Part shown: piece by piece, positions 25,605 through 34,492 of the stretch
Position numbering within the stretch: the first letter of the stretch is position 1
Layout of the letters: each line of letters starts with the position of its first letter
The notes under the pieces: model-generated
The model's database searches: none
Told to the model about the DNA's origin: nothing
The model's input: the letters and a program-made list of their open reading frames with translations, nothing else
Source of the DNA: Pseudomonas alcaligenes
Lineage (GTDB): Bacteria > Pseudomonadota > Gammaproteobacteria > Pseudomonadales > Pseudomonadaceae
DNA: 64,000 nt
Assembly: GCF_014490745.1 (NCBI RefSeq)
Contig: NZ_LZEU01000001.1
Location: forward strand, 2,321,501 to 2,385,500
Reading direction: 5' to 3'
Translations under genes and position numbers: made by a program

Positions 25605-26596
25605 AGTTCCTGGTCACCGGGGCCGCCGGCTTCATTGGCTTCCACATCGCACAACGCTTGTGCAGCGAAGGGCATCAGGTTCTCGGCATCGACAACCTCA
25701 ACGATTACTACAGCGTTGAGCTCAAGCTCGCCCGCCTGGAGACGCTGCAGCGGGAAATGCCCAGTTTTGAGTTCCTCCGCCTGGACATCACCCACCGGGA
25801 AGGTCTGCAAGCCATGTTCCGCCAGCACCAGTTCGAGCGGGTGATCCACCTTGCGGCGCAAGCTGGCGTGCGCTACTCCCTGGACAACCCCCACGTCTAT
25901 GCGGACTCCAACCTGACGGGCTTCGTCAACGTGCTGGAAGGCTGCCGCCAGACCGGCGTGCAGCATCTGCTGTACGCCTCCAGCAGCTCGGTCTACGGCA
26001 ACAATGCCAAGGTGCCCTTCGCCATCGAGGATGTCGTCGAGCAGCCGATCTCGCTCTACGCCGCCACCAAGCGCGCCAACGAGCTGATGGCGTACACCTA
26101 CGCCCACCTCTACCGGCTGCCCACCACCGGCTTGCGCTTTTTTACCGTGTACGGCCCCTGGGGCCGCCCGGACATGGCACCCTTCAAGTTCACCAAGGCG
26201 ATCCTTGAGGGTCAGCCGATCGACATCTACAACCAAGGCGACATGTCGCGGGACTTCACCTACATCGACGACGTCGTCGAAGGCATCATGCGTATCCAGG
26301 ACTGCCCGCCCCCCTATGCCGACGAGTCCGAACAGGCTCGCCAGGGTGCCCCGGCCAGACTGTTCAACATCGGACTAGGCTCGCCTGTACGGTTGCTGGA
26401 CTTCGTTGGCTGCATCGAATCGGCCACCGGCATCGAGGCGATCAAGCAGATGAAGCCGATGCAACCCGGCGACGTGTCACAGACCTGGGCCGATGTCAGC
26501 GCACTCGCCGTGCGAACGGGGTTCCGCCCCGCTACTCCCTTGCCTGAAGGCGTGGCGCGTTTCGTAGCCTGGTACCGCAGCTTCTATGGCGCCTGA
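25601..26596 (+). CDS. NAD-dependent epimerase, UDP-glucuronate 4-epimerase-like
   Basis: This 331-residue extended SDR enzyme shows the NAD-binding motif TGAAGFIGFHIAQRL at the N-terminus, HLAAQAGVRYS and the SSSSVYG serine. The catalytic YxxxK is in SLYAATKRANE, and GLRFFTVYGPWGRPDMA marks the uronate-epimerase (WcaG/GAE) group. It most likely interconverts UDP-glucuronate and UDP-galacturonate. Other C4 epimerase substrates are possible. ATG 25601 overlaps the ugd stop, and its 3' end overlaps the next gene by 11 bp, indicating a tight operon. Confidence 0.92.
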   Translation: MKFLVTGAAGFIGFHIAQRLCSEGHQVLGIDNLNDYYSVELKLARLETLQREMPSFEFLRLDITHREGLQAMFRQHQFERVIHLAAQAGVRYSLDNPHVYADSNLTGFVNVLEGCRQTGVQHLLYASSSSVYGNNAKVPFAIEDVVEQPISLYAATKRANELMAYTYAHLYRLPTTGLRFFTVYGPWGRPDMAPFKFTKAILEGQPIDIYNQGDMSRDFTYIDDVVEGIMRIQDCPPPYADESEQARQGAPARLFNIGLGSPVRLLDFVGCIESATGIEAIKQMKPMQPGDVSQTWADVSALAVRTGFRPATPLPEGVARFVAWYRSFYGA

Positions 26597-27404
26597 CCTA
26601 ATGGGGAAGACGAAACTGTATGCCGAGCATCTGGATAGCAACGGGTTGCCCAGGGGCACGACAGTGCTGAGCCCGCGCATTGCAATCAAAGGCCTGGGGC
26701 TGATCCTCAGCCTGGCGCTGATCGGCTACCTGTTCCACAGCAGTGATCTGGGCAATGCGATCAACGAAGCCTGGATTGACGCCCATATCCGCGATCACGG
26801 CGCCACCGGCGCCCTGCTATTCCTCGCCATGGGCATGCTGTTCACTGCATGTGGCATGCCGCGGCAGATCATCGCCTTCCTGGCCGGTTATGCCTTCGGC
26901 CTGTTGCCCGGCACTCTGCTCGGTACGTTCGCGGCATTGCTCGGCTGCCTCCTGACCTTTCTCTATGCCCGCCTGTTCGGCAGGAGCCTGCTGCGCAACC
27001 GGCTCGGCAAGCGCGCCTCACGCTTCGATCGCTTCGTTCACCATCACCCGTTCTCCATGACCTTGCTGATCCGCATGCTGCCGGTCGGCAGCAACCTCCT
27101 GACCAACCTTGCCGCTGGCATTTCGAGTGCTCGTATGGCCCCTTTCCTGGCAGCCAGCTTCCTCGGTTTCCTGCCTCAGTCCCTGGTATTCGCCCTGGTG
27201 GGTAGCGGCATTGCGGTCGCCCCGGTGCTGCGTATCGGCCTGGCTGCCTTGCTGTTTCTGCTCTCCGGCATGCTGGGGGCCTGGCTGTATCACCGCCATC
27301 GTCACGGCCTCAGCATCGACGCCCAGGTCGACGCCGCGCTTGGCGAAATGGAGCATCGGCACCCTGAATCCAGCCCTGGCAGGTCGTCCGTGGACTCGCG
27401 CTAG
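26586..27404 (+). CDS. TVP38/TMEM64-family (VTT domain) membrane protein
   Basis: This 272-residue inner-membrane protein has about six hydrophobic segments. The VTT-domain core is visible as CGMPRQIIAFLAGYAFGLLPGTLLG, then RLFGRSLLRNRLGKRASRFDRF and FLPQSLVFALVGSG. Relatives are linked to lipid or undecaprenyl-phosphate transport across the membrane. ATG 26586 overlaps the epimerase end by 11 bp; ATG 26601 is an alternative. In this cluster it might recycle or flip the polyprenyl carrier used by the neighbouring glycosyltransferases; this is inference from context. Confidence 0.82.
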   Translation: MAPDLMGKTKLYAEHLDSNGLPRGTTVLSPRIAIKGLGLILSLALIGYLFHSSDLGNAINEAWIDAHIRDHGATGALLFLAMGMLFTACGMPRQIIAFLAGYAFGLLPGTLLGTFAALLGCLLTFLYARLFGRSLLRNRLGKRASRFDRFVHHHPFSMTLLIRMLPVGSNLLTNLAAGISSARMAPFLAASFLGFLPQSLVFALVGSGIAVAPVLRIGLAALLFLLSGMLGAWLYHRHRHGLSIDAQVDAALGEMEHRHPESSPGRSSVDSR

Positions 27405-27470
27405 CCTGCCGACAGCCATCACCCGCAACAGGTTCGAATGACTCGAATGAACACGTCCAATGGAGGCGGA

Positions 27471-28211
27471 ATGTTGACCAAGCCCTACCTCTCGGTTCTG
27501 ATCCCGGCCAAGAACGAAGCTGAAAACCTGCCCACGCTGCTGGAGGAGATCCGCCGCGCACTGGCCGGTGAGTCTTTCGAAGTGATAGTGGTCGACGACG
27601 GCAGCACGGACGATAGCGCCTCGCGCCTGCTGGCCATGAAAAACGCTGGTTACTCGCAGCTGCGCATTCTCAGCCATGAGCGCTCGTTGGGTCAGAGCAC
27701 CTCGATCTACCATGCCGCGCAGGCTGCTGCAGGCACCTGGCTGGCGACCCTGGATGGCGACGGACAGAACGACCCGGCGGACATTCCCGGCATGCTGACC
27801 ATAGTCCGGGCCGTGGATGCGCACAGCAATCTCAAGCTGATTGCCGGCCACCGGGTCAACCGCCGCGATACCGCCAGCAAGCGCTGGGCCTCGCGCTTCG
27901 CCAACCGCCTGCGCAGCCGCCTGCTCAAGGACAACACCCCGGATACCGGCTGCGGCCTCAAGCTGATCGAGCGCGAGGCCTTCCTTCGCCTCCCCTATTT
28001 CGATCACATGCACCGCTTCATCCCTGCACTAATCCAGCGCCACCAGGGCAGCATGCTGGTGCACCCAGTGAATCACCGGCCGCGGGGTGCAGGCGTTTCC
28101 AACTATGGCAACCTCGACCGCGCGCTGGTGGGCATCCTCGACCTGGTTGGCGTCTGGTGGCTGATCCGGCGCACTCGACTCGACGCCAGTGCTTGTGAGC
28201 TGGAAAGTTGA
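27471..28211 (+). CDS. Family 2 glycosyltransferase, polyprenyl-phosphate sugar transferase type
   Basis: This 246-residue GT-A enzyme shows LSVLIPAKNEAENLPTLLEEI, VIVVDDGSTDDS, LATLDGDGQNDPADIP (DxD-like site) and NTPDTGCGLKLIEREAFLRLPYFDHMHRFIPAL. These mark the dolichol/undecaprenyl-phosphate glycosyltransferase class (ArnC, RgtE-like). It lacks long C-terminal membrane helices, having only a hydrophobic stretch near LVGILDLVGVWWLI. ATG 27471 with GGAGG 4 bp upstream is preferred over ATGs at 27438 and 27447. Expected product: a polyprenyl-phosphate-linked uronic acid or related sugar for the downstream transferase. The stop overlaps the next start. Confidence 0.88.
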   Translation: MLTKPYLSVLIPAKNEAENLPTLLEEIRRALAGESFEVIVVDDGSTDDSASRLLAMKNAGYSQLRILSHERSLGQSTSIYHAAQAAAGTWLATLDGDGQNDPADIPGMLTIVRAVDAHSNLKLIAGHRVNRRDTASKRWASRFANRLRSRLLKDNTPDTGCGLKLIEREAFLRLPYFDHMHRFIPALIQRHQGSMLVHPVNHRPRGAGVSNYGNLDRALVGILDLVGVWWLIRRTRLDASACELES

Positions 28212-29782
28212 GCGTGGATCAAAGCGCCTCTGTTCTGAACAGGAACGGGGCCTTGAACCTGCTCCGCGCCCATCGCACCTCGCTATTGCTCCTGCTGTTG
28301 CTTGCTGCCGCCATGATCGGCGCGGGCCTGGGCATGCGCCATCCGTCCAACGTGGACGAGGAGCGCTTCCTCGGCGTGGCACTGGAAATGCTCCAGAGCG
28401 GAAACTGGCTGATCCCACACCGCGCCGCTGAAATCTACCCGGACAAGCCGCCACTGTTTATGTGGGCAATCGCCGCCCTGAGCAAGCTTGGCGTCACACC
28501 CAACATCGCGCTGTTTCTGCCTGCGCTGCTGGCTGGCGTGGTGGCCACCGCGTGCCTGCACGACCTTGGCACCCGCCTGTGGAACCGCCGGGTGGGGATG
28601 ATTGCCGGCCTGTTGTTCCTCGCGACCTACCAGACCTACAGCATCCAGCGCGCCGGGCAGATCGATGGACTCCTCCTGCTCTGGATCGCCATCGGCCTCT
28701 ACGGCATGCTCCGCCATCTATTGCTGGGGCCGGCCTGGGCCTGGTTCTACGTCGCCTGCGCAGCCATGGGCTTCGGCATCATCAGCAAGGGCGTGGGCTT
28801 TCTCCCGGCGCTGCTGCTCGTGCCTTACGCCTACGCTGTCCGCCGCGGCTGGAGCGGGGTCACACGGATGCCCGGCGAGGCGCGTGCCTGGGCGCTCGGC
28901 CTGATGGTCGCGCTGGCAGCCATCGCGACCTGGCTGGTGCCGCTGCTCATCAAGGTGGCGCTGTTTGGTGACGAGGCCAGCCGGGCCTACCTCCATGAGA
29001 TTCTCCTGAAGCAAACCGCCAAGCGATACGTGAATGCCTGGCACCATCGCGAGCCTTTCTGGTTCTTCTTCACCCATGTGATTCCCAAGAACTGGCTGCC
29101 CCTGGTTCTCGCCCTGCCCTGGCTAGTACCAGCCTGGCGCCGCCAGTTGAGCAAGCAGGATGGCCGCTACCTGGTGCTGCTCGGCTGGGTGGTGCTCGTG
29201 CTGATTTTCTTCAGCCTCAGCAGTGGCAAGCGCAAGCTCTATATCTATCCCGCCATTCCCGGGCTGGTTCTGGCAATCGCACCGCTGCTGCCCTGGCTGC
29301 TGCGCCACTGGTTCGCCAGCCGCCCGCGTGCGCGGAAGATCTTCATCGGCCTCAGCCTGTTCTGGTTCGCCGCTTGGTTTGCTCGTGGCTTTATCGAGCC
29401 AGTCAAGGACGGCGCCAACCCGCGCCAAGTGCTGATGGCGCAAGCGGCCGAGGTCAGCCGGGGCGCAGAGCTGGTGCTGAGCAACTGGCGCGAAGGCCAC
29501 TGGCTGTATGCCCGTCAACCCTTGGTGCATTTCGGCGTGGTGGCGCCGAATCAGGTGGACAAGGCTGCCGAATGGTTGCGTCAGCACCCCGATGCCTATG
29601 CCATGATCCGCGCCGCGGATTTGCCCCGCTGCTTCACCCCGGAGAAGGCGAAGCGCATCGGTGATGGCGACGAAGAGGACTGGTATCTGGTGCAGGCCGA
29701 TGCCGACAACAATCGCTGTCACGACCCAGCATTCACCCCACAATCAGCTTATCGCTTTACCTGGAAGCAGCCGCTCGACTAG
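28208..29782 (+). CDS. ArnT/PMT-like lipid-A glycosyltransferase (GT83 type)
   Basis: This 524-residue integral membrane protein has about ten to twelve helices and a periplasmic C-terminal domain. The first periplasmic loop holds the family motif NVDEERFLGVALEML with the acidic pair, followed by YPDKPPLFMW and LYIYPAIPG later. These transferases move a sugar from a polyprenyl phosphate to lipid A or another envelope acceptor. The start is TTG 28208 (overlapping the GT2 stop) or GTG 28214. As last gene of the ugd operon it probably uses the sugar made by the upstream enzymes. Confidence 0.88.
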   Translation: MSVDQSASVLNRNGALNLLRAHRTSLLLLLLLAAAMIGAGLGMRHPSNVDEERFLGVALEMLQSGNWLIPHRAAEIYPDKPPLFMWAIAALSKLGVTPNIALFLPALLAGVVATACLHDLGTRLWNRRVGMIAGLLFLATYQTYSIQRAGQIDGLLLLWIAIGLYGMLRHLLLGPAWAWFYVACAAMGFGIISKGVGFLPALLLVPYAYAVRRGWSGVTRMPGEARAWALGLMVALAAIATWLVPLLIKVALFGDEASRAYLHEILLKQTAKRYVNAWHHREPFWFFFTHVIPKNWLPLVLALPWLVPAWRRQLSKQDGRYLVLLGWVVLVLIFFSLSSGKRKLYIYPAIPGLVLAIAPLLPWLLRHWFASRPRARKIFIGLSLFWFAAWFARGFIEPVKDGANPRQVLMAQAAEVSRGAELVLSNWREGHWLYARQPLVHFGVVAPNQVDKAAEWLRQHPDAYAMIRAADLPRCFTPEKAKRIGDGDEEDWYLVQADADNNRCHDPAFTPQSAYRFTWKQPLD

Positions 29783-29914
29783 AAGCGCAGCTGCCTTGCC
29801 AGGCAGGGCTCGCCGCTCATGCACAGTTTCCTATTAATTCTCTGGCGCGGGATAGCGCCACTGTCCTGCAGACACAGCAGCAACAGGGCAAATCAGTATC
29901 TGCAACCCACGCAC

Positions 29915-31588
29915 TCACCTCTGCGCCGCCTGTCTCAGTGCCCCGTCAGATGACGGCTCTGGGCGAGCCGGATTGCTGATCTGCAGCGGGTGGCCTAGTT
30001 GTACCGCCAACAGCCTGAGCGCAGTCGGGGCGTCCAGCAAGACGGCGACTTCTCCGCGAAAACCTTGCCGGACAATGGCGGACTGCACGGCCTGTGCCTC
30101 AGTCTTCTTCAGGTACATGACGGTCAAGGTGTCGGGGTGTTGCTGCAGCCACTCGGCCAGACGCTCTTCATCGGTGAACTCCAGCAGAGGACGCTCCAGT
30201 CGCCCGGAGAAGTGGAACTGGTCGTGATAGATGCCGTCATTCGCAACCCTGAGCCCACTGGTCTGCGCGCTGCTGATCGCGCTCGCCAGGGGGGCAATAT
30301 CGTAGTCAGCACGCAGGGCTGGGGAAAACGACAGCTGCAGCAACGCCACCAGCAGCGCAGCAAAGATGGCCAACACCGGCAGTGGGTTCGACATGCGCCG
30401 GGCCAGCAGCCAGGTAACCGGGGCCAGCGCGATGAGCAGAAGCGCCGGCGGCAGTGCAGGTGGAACCGAAAAGCCCTTGGGCAAAGGGATCAGTCCGGCA
30501 GCCAGTGCCAACAAGGCACTGCCCAGCAGGATGGCCGCCACTGGCAGTCCGGCAACACCGGCCAGAGTGCGTCCTGCCAGGCTGCGGGCGGCGAACAGTG
30601 CAAAGACCGGGAACAACGGCAGCAGGTAATGCACCTGCTTTCCGCTGATTAGCGAGAGCGCCAGAAGCACCGGTATCAGCCAGGCGATGCAGAAGCGGCT
30701 GCCGAGGTCGAGTTTCTCCGTCAGCAGCTGGTAGCTGCCCCGCCAGAGGGCCGGCCAGAGCAGCCAGGGGAACAACAGCAGCGGCAAGGTGGGCAGGTAC
30801 CACCAGAATGGACGTTGGTGGGCAAACGACTGAACCATACGCTCAGCCGTCTGCCCCCAAAAGATTGCCCGCTGGTACGCTTCGCCGCCGGCCAGCCCGG
30901 CCGGGATGGCCCAGACCAGGGCGATGGTGGCGCCCAGCAGGACGGCAGCGCCCAGGCCGGCAAGCCAGGAGCGCCAGGCGAGTGCCGGCTGCCACCACAA
31001 TGCGAGCAGGGCCACCGGCAAGCAATGCAGGACAATCACCGGGCCTTTGGCCAGTACGCCCAACGCGATCGCCAGGCCGAGCACGACGAATCCGCTCCGC
31101 TTGCCCTGGGCCGCGCTCAGCGTGCCATGGGCGCCCACCAGGGTAAGCAGAGCCAGCAGCACGTCGAACATGGAGGCGGTCGAGAAAATCAGCCACAGCA
31201 ACGAACTGCCCAGCACCAACGCGGCCATCCCCCCTACCCCGGGCTGCTCCGGCCACAGCCGGCGGGCCAGACGGTACACCAGCCACAGGCTCGCAGCGGA
31301 GCACAGTGGAGATACCAGCCGCGGCCACCATTCGTTGACGCCGAACACGGCCCAGCCGGCCTGGTATAGCCACATCAGCAACGGTGGTTTGTCGCTGTAA
31401 GGCAGGCCGTTCTTGACCGGCACCAGGAAGTCGCCGCGTAGCCACATCTCCCAGGCCACGCTGATATAGCGAGTTTCGTCGATCGGGGTGAGGGGCCGCG
31501 CGTAGATGCCGATGACAGTCAGCATCATGAGGAGTAGCAGTCCCAGCCAGAGCCAGGCCCGATCCTGGTTAATCGAGAGTCCTTGCAT
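29915..31588 (-). CDS. Second ArnT/PMT-like glycosyltransferase
   Basis: This 557-residue multi-pass membrane protein is of the same superfamily as the plus-strand gene facing it. The N-terminal helix is followed by PLTPIDETRYISVAWEMWL and YSDKPPLLMWLYQAGW, the conserved first loop, then LISGKQVHYLLPLFP. The start ATG 31588 (MQGLSINQDR) begins the topology correctly; the much longer frame from 32113 runs antisense to the next gene and is not real. It converges with the ugd operon (gap ~130 bp). The two transferases may add sugars to different positions. Confidence 0.88.
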   Translation of the reverse strand: MQGLSINQDRAWLWLGLLLLMMLTVIGIYARPLTPIDETRYISVAWEMWLRGDFLVPVKNGLPYSDKPPLLMWLYQAGWAVFGVNEWWPRLVSPLCSAASLWLVYRLARRLWPEQPGVGGMAALVLGSSLLWLIFSTASMFDVLLALLTLVGAHGTLSAAQGKRSGFVVLGLAIALGVLAKGPVIVLHCLPVALLALWWQPALAWRSWLAGLGAAVLLGATIALVWAIPAGLAGGEAYQRAIFWGQTAERMVQSFAHQRPFWWYLPTLPLLLFPWLLWPALWRGSYQLLTEKLDLGSRFCIAWLIPVLLALSLISGKQVHYLLPLFPVFALFAARSLAGRTLAGVAGLPVAAILLGSALLALAAGLIPLPKGFSVPPALPPALLLIALAPVTWLLARRMSNPLPVLAIFAALLVALLQLSFSPALRADYDIAPLASAISSAQTSGLRVANDGIYHDQFHFSGRLERPLLEFTDEERLAEWLQQHPDTLTVMYLKKTEAQAVQSAIVRQGFRGEVAVLLDAPTALRLLAVQLGHPLQISNPARPEPSSDGALRQAAQR

Positions 31589-31689
31589 TGTTGTTCTTAT
31601 GTCCTGTGAATGACGTTGACCTGAGCGGCGACCGTCAAAGTTCCGCCAACCCGGAAACCCCGGTCGATATGGCTTTACAATCCGGGCAG

Positions 31690-32472
31690 TCAGTCGCTGC
31701 CCACGGCGATCGCGTGCCGGTGTTCCTGCCAGCTCAGGTAGCCCACCAACACCAGGATTATCACGACGAACACCGCGCTGGTTCCGACTGTGCCGAGCCC
31801 CAACCCGCCCTTGCGTATGGAGTGCGAGAGCCAGTCGCCCATCGACGCGCCGAACGGCCGGGTTAGCACGTAGGCAATCCAGAAGGTTGCGACGACATTC
31901 AAACGGAAGACGTAGTGCGCCACAGCCACCAGGCCGATGCAGCCGGCGAACAGCAAAGCGGATATCACATAGCCTAGACGAAACTCCTCGGAGACGAGGT
32001 CGCCTGCGGCAGTCCCCAGGGCGAACGTCACCAGGATGGCCGTCCAGTAGAAGTGCTCTCGACGCCCTGGGTAGATACTGCGGATCGACAGCGTGCCCTC
32101 GCGGGCGTACCACAGCGTGAAGGTCAGAATTAACAACACACTGAAGACGGCAGTCGTCGTGGTCAGAGCGACCCCGTAGGTATCCACCAGGCTGTCAGTG
32201 AGCAGCGTGCCGAAGATGCTGACCTGGACGACCGTCAACCAGTAGATCCAGGGTACGTAGTGCTTGCTGCGCAGCTGCATCAGCATTACGACAACAAGCA
32301 GCCCTCCCATCAGCAGGGATGTCAGCGGGAGACCGAAGTGCAGCTTGAAGATCAGGAAGTCGGCACCGGTTTCACCTACAGTGGTCGACAAGATCTTGAT
32401 GATCCAGAACACCAGCGTCACTACTGGAACCTTGTTCTCTAGCCCCACTTGCCAGCTGGTGGTCTCGCCCAT
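31690..32472 (-). CDS. COG4705/DUF347-type membrane protein
   Basis: This 260-residue protein has about eight hydrophobic helices arranged as internal repeats. KILSTTVGETGADFL, TFALGTAAGDLVSEEF and LTRPFGASMGDWLSHS share a G-x(2,3)-G/A-D core, the repeat typical of COG4705. Members are often annotated as uncharacterised and found near metal-resistance genes. No catalytic or transport function is established. It lies 101 bp upstream of, and in the same direction as, the second PMT gene and may be co-transcribed. Confidence 0.8.
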   Translation of the reverse strand: MGETTSWQVGLENKVPVVTLVFWIIKILSTTVGETGADFLIFKLHFGLPLTSLLMGGLLVVVMLMQLRSKHYVPWIYWLTVVQVSIFGTLLTDSLVDTYGVALTTTTAVFSVLLILTFTLWYAREGTLSIRSIYPGRREHFYWTAILVTFALGTAAGDLVSEEFRLGYVISALLFAGCIGLVAVAHYVFRLNVVATFWIAYVLTRPFGASMGDWLSHSIRKGGLGLGTVGTSAVFVVIILVLVGYLSWQEHRHAIAVGSD

Positions 32473-32823
32473 GCGGATGCTCCTGCAATCTGTTGCGTTG
32501 ATTGGCTATCTGGCCGCATTGGCGAGTGCGGCCCCAATTAACATCGGCCTTCCGCGATTGCACAATGAAAACGCTTCGTCGTAACGCTCACTGCAAGAGC
32601 GGGCAAGTTAGCTGGAGGGGAGCGTATGGAGATGAACGTGAAAGTACCGTCGGGCACTTGTAAATAATTCGTTCAGTCATTGCGGTAAGGCGCGCCAGGA
32701 CTTCTCCTCCAGCTCGTAGCTGATATCGCAATGGTCTGCCAGCGAGCCCTTGCCGCAGCTGGTGACCATGGCGATTTCCGTGAGGAGTTTTTTTCAACCT
32801 GGTACGCCTGGCTCAGGACACTA
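32473..32823. other. Intergenic region upstream of the COG4705 gene
   Basis: No convincing gene is seen. A 30-codon minus-strand frame at 32677-32769 encodes VTSCGKGSLADHCDISYELE and has GGAA upstream. It resembles no family I recognise and could be a small gene or a relic. Confidence 0.35.
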
Positions 32824-34128
32824 TCACGACGCCGGTGGTTCACCGGATTCGCTGCCAGGCTGCGGCCTCTGCATCTGCGCATGCACGGTCTGGGTATCGA
32901 CCCGCGGATCCAGCGCTGCCGAGAGCGGCGAACTGGTCATGTTGTCGGGCATGGCCACGTGTTGCAGAGGCGCGTTCTCGACCGGCTGCATCTGCTGCTT
33001 GATGGTGTCCGGGTGCACGCGAAAGATCAGCACGAAGGCGCAGAAGCTGACGAAGGCATACAGCATGTTCGGCCCCAGTTCGCGCATCAGCACCCCGGCA
33101 GTCAGCGGCCCCAGGCTGGCACCGATGCCGAAGGTGACCAGCAGCATGGCGGTCAGCGAGACGCGGTGCTCGGCTTCGATGTAGTCGTTGGAAAAGGCCA
33201 CGGCCAGAGGATAGAGGCTGAACTGCAGCAGGCAGAGGACAAAGCCCAGGGGGAACAGCAGCATCAGCGGCAGGTCGGGCAGCAATGCCAGCGGCAGGCT
33301 CGCCAGGGTCAGCAGCACCGCGCAGTTGCGGATCAGCGCGCCGCGGTCGTAGCGATCCGACAGCCAGCCCAGCGGCCATTGCACCAGTAGCCCGGCGAGG
33401 ATGCAGCTGGCCATGAACAGGCCGACCTGCAGGGTACTCAGGCCCAGGCGCGAGGCATGCAGCGGCGCCAGGCCGTAGAACGAGCCGATGGCCAGGCCCG
33501 AGACCAGGATGGTGGTCAGCGATTGCGGCACCCGGCGGATGAAGAACATCGGCTCCAGCGCCACCGGCTGCATCGGCGCCGGATGGCTGCGCCGGGTCAT
33601 GGCCACCGGTACCAGGCACAGGGCGAAGCACAGCGCCACCAGCATCAGCAGTTCCGGGCCGAGGGCCGGGTGCAGCACCAGGGTGAGCTGGCCGAGCATC
33701 AGGCCCAGGTAGCAGGCAATCATGTAGCCGGAGAACACCCGGCCGCGCTGGCTGGCCTGGGCCTGCTCGTTCAGCCAGCTCTCGATCACCATGTACATGC
33801 ACATCATGCCCAGGCCCACCAGACCGCGCAGCAGCAGCCAGGCCGGCAGCCAGTCGATCAGGCCGTGGCAGAGCACCGCGGCGCTGACCACCCCGGCGCT
33901 GGATACGAAGGCGCGCATGTGCCCTACCCTGGCGATCAGCCGGTGGCCGACCTTGCCGCCCAGCACCAGGCCCAGGTAGTTGGCGGCCATCAGGGCGCCG
34001 ATCCACAGGGTGTCGACCTTGTCCGCCGCCAGGCGCAGCCCCAGGTAGGTACTCAGCAGGCCGGAGCCGATCAGCATCAACAGGGTGGCGAAGTACAGCG
34101 AGCGAAAGGACTTCCAAATGCTGGTCAT
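32824..34128 (-). CDS. MFS transporter (YcaD-like)
   Basis: This 434-residue transporter has twelve predicted helices. MTSIWKSFRSLYFATLLMLIGSG opens the first helix, GLGMMCMYMVIESWLNEQA is typical of the YcaD-like MFS group, and VQWPLGWLSDRYDRG is the MFS signature between helices 8 and 9 or equivalent. ATG 34128 was chosen because the long in-frame extension to 34251 is non-hydrophobic and crosses the promoter region. The substrate is unknown. The C-terminal ~45 residues are hydrophilic. It is divergent from the porin gene. Confidence 0.88.
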   Translation of the reverse strand: MTSIWKSFRSLYFATLLMLIGSGLLSTYLGLRLAADKVDTLWIGALMAANYLGLVLGGKVGHRLIARVGHMRAFVSSAGVVSAAVLCHGLIDWLPAWLLLRGLVGLGMMCMYMVIESWLNEQAQASQRGRVFSGYMIACYLGLMLGQLTLVLHPALGPELLMLVALCFALCLVPVAMTRRSHPAPMQPVALEPMFFIRRVPQSLTTILVSGLAIGSFYGLAPLHASRLGLSTLQVGLFMASCILAGLLVQWPLGWLSDRYDRGALIRNCAVLLTLASLPLALLPDLPLMLLFPLGFVLCLLQFSLYPLAVAFSNDYIEAEHRVSLTAMLLVTFGIGASLGPLTAGVLMRELGPNMLYAFVSFCAFVLIFRVHPDTIKQQMQPVENAPLQHVAMPDNMTSSPLSAALDPRVDTQTVHAQMQRPQPGSESGEPPAS

Positions 34129-34492
34129 GGGCGTATCGAAGGCTCTATCTGGAGGGATGCGCGAATATCCATTAGCTAAGCAGTATCGCTGCGCGGATAA
34201 CAGCCCCCGGATAGGGGGGGATGGCCGGGTTAACGCTGGCGCAGCAGCCAACCGGTGGTCGCCAAGCGTCTGCTACGGGCCGCACAGAGATGTAATTTTT
34301 TCTTCAATGCCATAGAGTTACGGCGATTTCTGACAGGCGAGACAGAATTTTCGGCAGCCCCAGGCTAACCGGGAACGCCGCTTTTGCCCAGATTGCACTA
34401 TCCGCACCCTCCCCCGACCGGTTCGACCTGACGGGGCGGCGGCTTTTTGCGTTCCAGCTTCAAGACCAATGACACAGAAGGAGCAGATCCAC
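34129..34492. other. Divergent promoter region between MFS and OprD genes
   Basis: This 364-bp gap must carry both promoters. It contains the imperfect repeat CTGACAGGCGAGACAG near 34330 and AT-rich sequence ATGTAATTTTTTCTT near 34292. No known regulator site was identified with confidence, and no gene is seen. Confidence 0.4.

Noticed and set aside
29915..32113. Long start (32113) for the second PMT gene
   Set aside because: The extra ~175 residues are Arg/Pro-rich and overlap the COG4705 gene; the first membrane helix starts at 31588.
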